NCBI RefSeq assembly: GCF_001815865.1
Contig: NZ_KV822215.1
Coordinates: 25,615 to 37,425 of the forward strand
DNA length: 11,811 nucleotides
Source: Abiotrophia sp. HMSC24B09
Lineage (GTDB): Bacteria > Bacillota > Bacilli > Lactobacillales > Aerococcaceae
Direction of reading: 5' to 3'
The notes beneath the pieces are model-generated. The model had not been told where the DNA came from. It ran no database searches and saw only the letters and a list, made by a program, of their open reading frames with translations. The translations under genes and the position numbers were made by a program. The first letter of the stretch is position 1; each line of letters opens with the position of its first letter. Below, piece after piece: positions 1 through 5,530 of the stretch.

Positions 1-30
1 TGACGCGTTGGGCCTCCAACACGACGTGGC
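1..30. repeat. Palindrome 1 of the array, truncated or degenerate on the left
   Basis: The right arm CCAACACGACGTGGC (16-30) is intact. The left arm is represented by bases 1-11 ending in CGCGTTGG, and the loop is GCCT. The left side is cut by the window edge, so I cannot tell whether the full 15-bp stem is present. Confidence 0.7.
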
Positions 31-98
31 ATGAGCCCAAAGGCACCAAATCACTCAAAAAGGGAGCAAAAGAGCCCGCCACGTCGCATTGGGTCCAC

Positions 99-132
99 GC
101 TATGTCGCGTTGGGCCTCCAACACGACGTGGC
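99..132. repeat. Palindrome 2 of the array
   Basis: The left arm GCTATGTCGCGTTGG (99-113), the four-base loop GCCT and the right arm CCAACACGACGTGGC (118-132) form a 15-bp stem with three non-Watson-Crick positions. A half-site at 78-93 precedes it and could compete for the right arm. Confidence 0.8.
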
Positions 133-201
133 TCCACCCCAAAGGCACCAAAACACCCAAAAAGGGAGCAAAACGAGCCCGCCATGTCGCATTGGGAGCC
201 C

Positions 202-235
202 GCCATGTCGCGTTAGGCCTCCAACGCGACGTGGC
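202..235. repeat. Palindrome 3 of the array
   Basis: The left arm GCCATGTCGCGTTAG (202-216), loop GCCT and right arm CCAACGCGACGTGGC (221-235) form a 15-bp stem. It has a T-G wobble in the outer half and one A-C mismatch near the loop. A half-site lies immediately upstream at 181-196. Confidence 0.85.
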
Positions 236-293
236 TCGAGTTCCAAGATTCCAAAACCCCCAAAACGAGCGCGTCACGTCGTATTGGGGCCCC

Positions 294-327
294 GCCATGT
301 CGCGTTGGACCTTCAACGCGACGTGGC
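294..327. repeat. Palindrome 4, abutting the 3' end of the NERD gene
   Basis: The left arm GCCATGTCGCGTTGG (294-308), loop ACCT and right arm TCAACGCGACGTGGC (313-327) form a 15-bp stem with wobble pairs only. It ends 9 bases from the stop codon of the leftward NERD gene. A transcript leaving that gene would therefore fold this hairpin first, and it may act as a 3' end stabiliser or terminator. No U-tract follows it on the minus strand, so a classical Rho-independent terminator is not supported. Confidence 0.8.
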
Positions 328-336
328 TCCCCAACT

Positions 337-1275
337 TCAGACTCCATCATACTGAGACAGGCACTGATAAACGGTGGCGTAATCATTTTGGTAGCAGGCG
401 TGGTGGCCTTTATGGAGTGGGTGGAAGTGTTGAGCTAGTTGGCGTTGTAGGGTGCGGTCCAATTGCTTGGTCCCCACATAGTTGGAAATTGCCGAGCGGC
501 TCAGTGGCAGGTCATGATTTAACAAAGCCCACTCACAGGCGCTTCGCAAACAGGCGGCTGCCTTATCTTCCCTAAACCCACAATGTGGGCAGGAGACCTT
601 ATAACGACTACAAGTCATGCCCAGCCGCAAACAACGGGGGCAGCCAATACCGCTTAGCAGAGTTTGGCGCTCGATGGAAGTCAGTTGGCGCGGCCGGTAG
701 GGGCTGGCATGTTGGAGTGGCCCCAGTAAATCCAAGAGTAGCTGCTGGCGCCGACTGCAAGGCTGACCTACCATCTGATCGGCCAGCCCCTGAAGCCAAG
801 TCAGTGCCTGCGGCCACAGCATGTATTGACCCGCAGCTAACCCCTCGACCTGCAAATGGTCCTGGCTGAAAATCAACTTGGACACTAGCTGGCAGTCTAA
901 TTGCTGGCTCCTAAGAAATTGCTGGAGCAAGCTCTGGGCTCGGGCTACTTGCCCCAGTAAGTCGTGCTGATAAGGGCGCCCGTTGAGTCTGGAAGCAAAT
1001 CCCTGATAGAGGAAATGCCCGCCATAATGCTTGATTTCCACTAGATAGAGCCCCTGGGGCACCAGCAAAAGCCCGTCGATTTGCGTGCCCTTTCCCAGGG
1101 GGATCCACAAATCAGTCAGATAAAAAGTAGACAGCCCCAGGTCTTGAATCACTTGGGCAAGCCTCGCCTCGCCCTCTAAGCCAGTTAGGAGACGCAGGTA
1201 GTCTGTTTCGTCCTCCTGGGATAAGTGGCCTCTTTGCTTGACTAGCTGATAAAATCTTGCCTCTTGATGGTACAT
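337..1275 (-). CDS. NERD-domain (nuclease-related) protein with zinc ribbon
   Basis: This 312-residue protein has an N-terminal NERD domain at about residues 28-140, recognised from GLEGE (32-36), TQIDGLLL with D67, and VEIKHYGG with E80 and K82. The D-x12-E-x-K spacing matches the PD-(D/E)xK nuclease-like core to which NERD belongs. Residues 212-232 hold CPRC and CPHC pairs, a likely Cys4 zinc ribbon. The rest (about 240-312) is helical, with a possible helix-turn-helix-like stretch around SRSAISNYVG. There is no signal peptide or membrane segment, so it should be cytoplasmic. The family's biochemical role is poorly known, and a DNA-processing or DNA-binding role is inference. The ATG start at 1275 is preceded by AAGGAGGAAG at good spacing. 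The gene is transcribed alone, away from its right-hand neighbour and towards the repeat array. Confidence 0.88.
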   Translation of the reverse strand: MYHQEARFYQLVKQRGHLSQEDETDYLRLLTGLEGEARLAQVIQDLGLSTFYLTDLWIPLGKGTQIDGLLLVPQGLYLVEIKHYGGHFLYQGFASRLNGRPYQHDLLGQVARAQSLLQQFLRSQQLDCQLVSKLIFSQDHLQVEGLAAGQYMLWPQALTWLQGLADQMVGQPCSRRQQLLLDLLGPLQHASPYRPRQLTSIERQTLLSGIGCPRCLRLGMTCSRYKVSCPHCGFREDKAAACLRSACEWALLNHDLPLSRSAISNYVGTKQLDRTLQRQLAQHFHPLHKGHHACYQNDYATVYQCLSQYDGV

Positions 1276-1363
1276 AGCACTTCCTCCTTCTTATATAAAT
1301 ACCCCAAAAGCTTCCTTCTCGCACCAAATCCAGGCCTAAAAGTTTGATGAGAAGGGCTGGGTC

Positions 1364-1392
1364 TTTTGCTTTTAAGTCTTTTCCATTATAAT
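1364..1392 (+). promoter_or_regulatory. Sigma-A promoter of the methyltransferase-HAD gene
   Basis: A perfect -10 TATAAT lies at 1387-1392. The -35 is weak (TTTTGC at 1364-1369 with a 17-bp spacer). Transcription would start near 1399 and leave a leader of about 28 bases before the ATG at 1428. The -10 sits in the palindrome ATTATAAT, so a -10 on the minus strand for the divergent NERD gene is also possible, but no good minus-strand -35 accompanies it. Confidence 0.6.
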
Positions 1393-1408
1393 AGACAGTG
1401 AATAAGTC

Positions 1409-1419
1409 AGGAGAAGGAG
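1409..1419 (+). promoter_or_regulatory. Ribosome binding site that fixes the start at 1428
   Basis: AGGAGAAGGAG ends 8 bases before the ATG at 1428. The in-frame GTG at 1398 lies upstream of this site, has no Shine-Dalgarno sequence of its own and falls at the predicted transcription start, so the shorter protein is chosen. Confidence 0.8.
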
Positions 1420-1427
1420 ACAGGACT

Positions 1428-3116
1428 ATGTTGAATGAGATGATGCACCGGCCAGTGGTCATGCAGAAAATAATCGACTTGATGCGGGAGGGGCAACTGC
1501 CTTTTGAAGGGGTCGTAGGTCAGTTGGAGGCCTTTGCTAATGCCAATGGGATTCCGGTGGTCCCTCACGAAACAGCCAAGTTCTTGGACTTTTTCTGTGC
1601 TACAACCCAGCCGCAACAAATCCTGGAAATCGGGACCGCCATTGGCTTTTCGGCTAGTCTTATGGCTCAACACCTAGCATCTGACGGCCACTTAACCACG
1701 ATTGACCGCTACGCCCTCATGTTTGAACGCGCTAAGTCCAACTTTGAGCAGGCCGGTCTGGCGGATAAGGTGACGGTCCTAGAAGGGGATGCGGCTGATA
1801 TTCTGCCTACCTTACCGGCTAATCACTATGATCTGATTTTTATGGATAGCGCCAAGGCCAAGTATCTGGAGTTCTATCCTTACTGTATGCGTCTGCTTAA
1901 GATGGGGGGCGTCCTATTGATTGATGATGTCCTGCAAGCGGGCACCATCATGGATGCCTTAGACACACGGCCTAAGCGGGTGCGCAAGATTCATCGCAAG
2001 CTCAATGAACTCTTCCAAGCCGTCTTGACCGATCAAGATCAACGGGCCTGCCTCTTGCCTTTAGGCGATGGTCTGCTCATGGTCCGCAAGGAAAAGGAAA
2101 TAGAGGTAGAGGACTTCTTAGCCACCCAATGGGATAAGACTTGGTGCCAACAAGTGGCAGCAAAAGCCGAGTCCAAACGCCAAGCGGCGGCGCCTGCCCT
2201 TAACGAGTTTCAACAAATGGCAGCCGAACAAATAGAAGACAGCAGGGAATCTGGCCAAGAACTAGCTCAGGACATTGGCTTAATCGCCATTGACCTAGAT
2301 GGCACCCTGCTGACCAACCAAAAAACCATTAGTGCCACCAACATTGCTAGCCTGGCTCGGGCGCATGAGGCAGGCATTAAGATTGTCATCTGTACCGGCC
2401 GGACCCTACCAGGGGTGGACTTCTATGTTCCAGAGCTTCCTTTCTTAAGTGAGTCGGACTTTATGATTCTGCAAAATGGGGCGCAAACCTTGTCGGCCCA
2501 GGCGCCTTTCCAATCGGTCTTCCAACGCTTCTTGACCCAAGCGGCGCGGCAACGTGCGCTGGAACTAGTGGCGCCCCTCAAGGACCAGGGTGCTCAGTTG
2601 GTGGCCTTTGACCGCGACCATATCTACCTAGTAGGGGATCCAACGCCTAATGCCTTGGTAGCTCGCGACGCCCAGTTTCTTAAAACAGACGTAACGCCAA
2701 TCTCCGACGAAGACTTCCTGGCCAATAGCCAACTCAATAAGGCCATGATTCTGGCGCCGGAAGCAGTGCTAGATGCTTGGATTCCGACCATTGAGGCGAC
2801 CGACTGGCAAGCTCTGTCCATGGTGCGGAGCCAGAAGGTTATCCTAGAATTTCTGCCGGTTGGTGTTTCTAAGGCTAGTGGATTAGACCAGTTGGCCCGT
2901 CACTTAGGTCTGCGTCCTGAGCAAGTCATGGCTCTAGGCGATGCGGCTAATGATGCTGAGATGTTAGATTTTGCCGGCTGTGCGGTAGCCATGGGCAATG
3001 CCTCAGACGACCTCAAAGCCAAGGCTGACTTTGTGACTTTAACCAATGAAGAAGATGGCGTTTCACATGCCATTGAGACCCTCATATTACAAAAGAAACA
3101 AAATCATATAGAATAA
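1428..3116 (+). CDS. Fusion of O-methyltransferase (YrrM/TrmR-like) and Cof-type HAD phosphatase
   Basis: This 562-residue protein has two complete domains. Residues 1-221 form a class I SAM-dependent O-methyltransferase of the YrrM/TrmR type. The SAM motif is EIGTAIGFSA (67-76), D93 is the acidic ribose contact, and MDSAK (D140) and IDDVL (D166, D167) are probable metal ligands. The family includes the B. subtilis enzyme that methylates 5-hydroxyuridine at the tRNA wobble base. Residues 222-283 are a hydrophilic, Gln/Ala/Glu-rich linker. Residues 284-562 are a HAD-IIB (Cof) phosphatase with motif I DLDGT (289-293), motif II CTGRT (T323), a lysine in SKASG (K482) and motif IV GDAANDAEM (D505, D509). 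All expected catalytic residues are present in both halves. There is no ATG with a Shine-Dalgarno sequence before the HAD part, so it appears to be made only as a fusion. The substrate of the HAD half cannot be told. No terminator is visible before the next gene. Confidence 0.88.
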   Translation: MLNEMMHRPVVMQKIIDLMREGQLPFEGVVGQLEAFANANGIPVVPHETAKFLDFFCATTQPQQILEIGTAIGFSASLMAQHLASDGHLTTIDRYALMFERAKSNFEQAGLADKVTVLEGDAADILPTLPANHYDLIFMDSAKAKYLEFYPYCMRLLKMGGVLLIDDVLQAGTIMDALDTRPKRVRKIHRKLNELFQAVLTDQDQRACLLPLGDGLLMVRKEKEIEVEDFLATQWDKTWCQQVAAKAESKRQAAAPALNEFQQMAAEQIEDSRESGQELAQDIGLIAIDLDGTLLTNQKTISATNIASLARAHEAGIKIVICTGRTLPGVDFYVPELPFLSESDFMILQNGAQTLSAQAPFQSVFQRFLTQAARQRALELVAPLKDQGAQLVAFDRDHIYLVGDPTPNALVARDAQFLKTDVTPISDEDFLANSQLNKAMILAPEAVLDAWIPTIEATDWQALSMVRSQKVILEFLPVGVSKASGLDQLARHLGLRPEQVMALGDAANDAEMLDFAGCAVAMGNASDDLKAKADFVTLTNEEDGVSHAIETLILQKKQNHIE

Positions 3117-3150
3117 TTAATGGAAGGGTCAAAGAAAATTCACAATTCGA

Positions 3151-3159
3151 TGCTAAAAT
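3151..3159 (+). promoter_or_regulatory. Possible extended -10 promoter for the L,D-transpeptidase gene
   Basis: The 81-base gap contains TGCTAAAAT, an extended -10 (TGn plus TAAAAT). There is no recognisable -35 at 17 bp upstream. Transcription would start near 3166, about 32 bases before the ATG at 3198. Because the preceding gene lacks a terminator, read-through from it is also possible. Confidence 0.4.
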
Positions 3160-3197
3160 CTGTATTTGAATAAGAGAAAAAGTGAGGACGAGAAATC

Positions 3198-4577
3198 ATG
3201 AAAAAAGGATTAATCATTGGCTCGACAACAGTTTTACTGTTAGCTGGTTTGGGCTATAGTGCCGGTGTAGGCTTCTACGCCCAGAAATTCCAAGCCAACA
3301 CTAAATTTGGCTCCTTGGATATTTCCAACTTAACCTTAGCAGAAGCGGAGGATAAGATTGGCAAGGACCTTAACCAGAAGGAAGTGACCATTCTGGAAAA
3401 TGGTAAGGAAGTAGGTCGCTTTACCTTAGAACAAGCAGGTGTCCAAGTAGATGCCAACAAGGCTTTGGAATCAGCTTATAATTCACAAGACCCAACCGGT
3501 TGGGTAGGTAGTTTCTTCAACACCACCGAATATAAGAATGTCTTGCTCAATCACGTGGCCTTTAACGACGAGAACCTAAGCAAGACTCTGGATGGCTTTG
3601 GCTTGAACAACCAAAACCGGACAGCGGCTGAAGATGCTAAGATCGAGTATTCTAACGGACAAGGTTACCATGTCACCCCTGAAAAATCCGGTAACCAATT
3701 AGATGTAGCCAAGGTTAAGGAACTGATTGTTTCTCAAGTGCAATCAGGTAACACCTCGGTTGAAATCAATTCGGCCTACCAAGAGCCAAAAATTAAGAGT
3801 GATGATCCTAAGATTACCCAAGTCATGGATCAAATTAACAAGGTCGCGGATACCAAAATTACCTTGACTATCTCAGGCAAGGAAGAAGTCGTTCCTAAAG
3901 ATAAAATCAATGACTGGATTCAATTCGATGAGTCTAATAACTTGGTAGTAGACCAAAGCAAGGTCCAAGACTATGTCAAGGAACTCAACACCAAATACGC
4001 GACCATCAATAAAACGCGTAAATTTGCTTCAACCTTATCTGGGGTGGTCGATGTGCAACCAGGGACCCTAGGTTGGTCCATTGACTCTGAGGCAGAGGCA
4101 GAGAAGATTGTAGCAGACCTTAACAAGGGTGGTACCATCAAGCGTGAGCCAACGGTTGTTGGGACGGGTTATGCCGACAAGGAAAATGATATCGGTCCAA
4201 GCTATGTCGAAGTCGACATTGCCCACCAAATGATGTTTATTTACAAGGATGGTAAGAAGGTACTGGAAACACCAGTCGTAACCGGTCGCCCTGGGACGAC
4301 CACTATCCCCGGGGCCTACGCTTCTTGGAATAAGGAGTCTCCTTCAACCCTCAAGGGTTACAACCCACATACTCAGAAGGAATATCAACAACCGGTTGAT
4401 TACTGGATTCCATTTGATGACACTGGCCAAGGGATTCACGATGCCAACTGGCAAGCTTCCTTCGGGGGCGAAGCCTACCTGTCTAATGGTTCTTTAGGCT
4501 GTATCAACACACCACCAGGTACCATGGCAGAAGTTTACCAATTAGTTGAAGTCGGCATGCCAGTTATCATCTTCTAA
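3198..4577 (+). CDS. L,D-transpeptidase (YkuD domain), membrane-anchored
   Basis: This 459-residue enzyme should form 3-3 cross-links in peptidoglycan or attach proteins to it, outside the cell. Residues 4-27 are a single uncleaved membrane anchor. Residues from about 37 to 320 resemble the peptidoglycan-binding-4 module of the enterococcal enzyme Ldt(fm), beginning with FGSLDISNLTLAEAEDKI. The YkuD catalytic domain spans about 335-459. The catalytic Cys is C435 in GSLGCIN, and H414 in HDANW is the base. The H-to-C spacing of 21 equals that of E. faecium Ldt(fm) (H421, C442). The usual signature is SHGC; here the His is Leu (L433). The ATG start follows GAGGA at nine bases. The gene is just upstream of walRK but has its own terminator, so it is probably a separate unit. 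Loss of the His may tune activity, but Cys, Ser and the base His remain. Confidence 0.9.
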   Translation: MKKGLIIGSTTVLLLAGLGYSAGVGFYAQKFQANTKFGSLDISNLTLAEAEDKIGKDLNQKEVTILENGKEVGRFTLEQAGVQVDANKALESAYNSQDPTGWVGSFFNTTEYKNVLLNHVAFNDENLSKTLDGFGLNNQNRTAAEDAKIEYSNGQGYHVTPEKSGNQLDVAKVKELIVSQVQSGNTSVEINSAYQEPKIKSDDPKITQVMDQINKVADTKITLTISGKEEVVPKDKINDWIQFDESNNLVVDQSKVQDYVKELNTKYATINKTRKFASTLSGVVDVQPGTLGWSIDSEAEAEKIVADLNKGGTIKREPTVVGTGYADKENDIGPSYVEVDIAHQMMFIYKDGKKVLETPVVTGRPGTTTIPGAYASWNKESPSTLKGYNPHTQKEYQQPVDYWIPFDDTGQGIHDANWQASFGGEAYLSNGSLGCINTPPGTMAEVYQLVEVGMPVIIF

Positions 4578-4597
4578 TGATTACCTGCCTTTGATTT

Positions 4598-4644
4598 GGA
4601 AACCTTAAACGAGAGGTCCCACCTTTTGTTTAAGGTTTCTTTTC
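4598..4644 (+). terminator. Terminator after the L,D-transpeptidase gene
   Basis: GAAACCTTAAAC (4599-4610) and GTTTAAGGTTTC (4628-4639) form a perfect 12-bp stem with a 17-base loop, followed by TTTT at 4640-4643. The long loop and AU-rich stem make it a moderate rather than a strong terminator. Confidence 0.7.
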
Positions 4645-4648
4645 AAAT

Positions 4649-4670
4649 ACTTGTCTATTAGGTTACAAGT
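4649..4670. promoter_or_regulatory. Inverted repeat upstream of the walR promoter
   Basis: ACTTGT (4649-4654) and ACAAGT (4665-4670) are perfect inverted copies 10 bases apart, centred about 80 bases before the walR -10. The geometry suits a dimeric repressor or activator site, but the arms are short and it could be chance. It does not match the direct-repeat WalR box. Confidence 0.25.
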
Positions 4671-4713
4671 CGCATCAAGCTTTGACATAAGTAGAAAACT
4701 TGAGCGTAAGGGC

Positions 4714-4742
4714 TTTAATATTCCCGCAAAACCCGCTATAAT
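4714..4742 (+). promoter_or_regulatory. Promoter of the walRK operon
   Basis: A perfect -10 TATAAT occurs at 4737-4742, with a weak -35 (TTTAAT, 4714-4719) at 17 bp. The predicted transcription start is near 4749, giving a leader of about 64 bases. A TTGACA at 4682-4687 is too far upstream to pair with this -10 and has no good -10 of its own. Confidence 0.6.
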
Positions 4743-4748
4743 AAAGGA

Positions 4749-4773
4749 GTGAGACCTTAAGGGGAAGGCTCAC
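4749..4773 (+). other. 5' leader hairpin of the walRK transcript
   Basis: GTGAG and CCTT pair with AAGG and CTCAC in a 9-bp stem with one bulged A (4754) and loop AAGGGG. The hairpin begins at the predicted first nucleotide of the transcript. A 5'-terminal stem often protects mRNA from 5'-end-dependent RNases in Firmicutes; that role here is inference. It lies 23 bases before the Shine-Dalgarno region and does not mask it. Confidence 0.5.
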
Positions 4774-4798
4774 CCATTTGAACCTAGAACGTCATGAG

Positions 4799-4804
4799 AA
4801 AGGA
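4799..4804 (+). promoter_or_regulatory. Ribosome binding site deciding the walR start
   Basis: AAAGGA is separated by 8 bases from the ATG at 4813 but overlaps the in-frame ATG at 4804. Translation therefore starts at 4813, giving the family-typical N-terminus [10 protein letters not shown]. Confidence 0.8.
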
Positions 4805-4812
4805 TGAACCAT

Positions 4813-5517
4813 ATGAAAAAGATTCTAGTCGTAGATGATGAAAAGCCAATCTCTGATATTATTTCTTTTAACTTAGAAAACGAAGGCTATGCCATTGAAA
4901 AAGCTTATGATGGTGAACAAGCATTAGAGGTATTCGAGAAGAGTCAACCAGACTTAGTGATTTTAGACCTCATGTTACCAAAGATGGACGGTTTGGAAGT
5001 TTGTCGTGAAATTCGCAAACAATCCGCTGTACCAGTTATCATGTTAACCGCCAAAGATTCAGAGATTGACAAGGTCTTAGGTTTAGAGTTAGGGGCAGAT
5101 GACTATGTCACCAAGCCATTCTCTAACCGTGAACTCATTGCCCGCGTTAAGGCTAACTTGCGTCGCAATCTAGTCAAGGAACCTGAGCCACAAGAAGTCA
5201 ACAAGAACGAGATTGTAGTAGGAGATCTGGTTATTCACCAAGATGCCTACATTATCTCCAAGCACGGGGAAGAAATTGAACTGACTCACCGGGAGTTCGA
5301 ATTACTCCACTACCTAGCCCGCCACATTGGCCAAGTCATGACCCGGGAACATCTCCTTGAGACTGTTTGGGACTATGATTACTTCGGGGATGTGCGGACG
5401 GTCGACGTGACTATCCGTCGTCTGCGGGAGAAAATTGAAGATATTCCAAGCCACCCGACTTATATTGTGACTCGTCGTGGGGTCGGCTACCTCTTGAAGA
5501 ATCCAGATCAAGAATAG
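4813..5517 (+). CDS. walR: WalR (YycF) essential cell-wall response regulator
   Basis: This 234-residue OmpR/PhoB-family regulator has the usual family length. The receiver domain (1-118) has acidic residues D8 and D9, phospho-acceptor D52 in LDLMLP, T79 and K101. T100 in YVTKPFS corresponds to Thr101 of B. subtilis WalR, reported as a target of the kinase PrkC. The winged-helix DNA-binding domain covers about 133-232, with recognition helix [17 protein letters not shown] (193-209) and the RRGVGYLL wing. In relatives it controls autolysins and other wall hydrolases and is essential. It is first in walR-walK-yycH-yycI. Its stop codon overlaps the Shine-Dalgarno sequence of walK (13-base gap), so the two are translated from one message. 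No residue is missing. Confidence 0.97.
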   Translation: MKKILVVDDEKPISDIISFNLENEGYAIEKAYDGEQALEVFEKSQPDLVILDLMLPKMDGLEVCREIRKQSAVPVIMLTAKDSEIDKVLGLELGADDYVTKPFSNRELIARVKANLRRNLVKEPEPQEVNKNEIVVGDLVIHQDAYIISKHGEEIELTHREFELLHYLARHIGQVMTREHLLETVWDYDYFGDVRTVDVTIRRLREKIEDIPSHPTYIVTRRGVGYLLKNPDQE

Positions 5518-5530
5518 GAAGTTCTAGTAT

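Larger units (their letters stand above)
1..327. repeat. Tandem array of ~100-bp palindromic repeat units
   Basis: The first 327 bases contain no convincing gene. They are three near-complete units of 102, 103 and 92 bp (about 12-113, 114-216, 217-308) plus a terminal half unit. Each unit holds the right arm of one hairpin, an A/C-rich linker (CCAAAGGCACCAAA, then AAAAAGGGAGCAAAA in the first two units), a half-site resembling the hairpin's left arm (78-93, 181-196, 273-288; consensus GCCAYGTCGCATTGGG), and the left arm of the next hairpin. The third unit is shorter because it lacks the AAAGGGAGC part of the linker. Divergence is modest and falls mainly in the linker. Position 1 already lies inside a left arm, so the array probably extends beyond the window. 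I do not recognise the family. It could be an amplified intergenic repeat, a source of structured RNA, or a terminator cluster. Confidence 0.85.

Noticed and set aside
1..327. CRISPR array
   Set aside because: Units are about 100 bp, linkers between palindromes are themselves related rather than unique spacers, and no cas gene is present.
31..575. Small plus-strand reading frames in the repeat array
   Set aside because: Open in three frames only because the repeat has few stop codons. The proteins are Arg/Pro-rich repeats without a Shine-Dalgarno sequence, and one runs into the antisense of the NERD gene.
1398..1427. GTG start for the methyltransferase-HAD gene, adding 10 residues
   Set aside because: No Shine-Dalgarno sequence precedes it, it lies at the predicted transcription start, and the strong AGGAGAAGGAG fits the ATG at 1428.
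1112..1462. Minus-strand frame crossing the NERD/methyltransferase gap
   Set aside because: It overlaps the start of both real genes, lacks a ribosome binding site, and its second half is an out-of-frame reading of the NERD gene.
4682..4687. TTGACA as the -35 of walR
   Set aside because: No acceptable -10 lies 16-18 bp downstream, and the clear TATAAT at 4737 is about 50 bp away.
4804..4812. Upstream ATG start for walR
   Set aside because: It overlaps the Shine-Dalgarno sequence itself. The ATG at 4813 has correct spacing and the conserved N-terminus.
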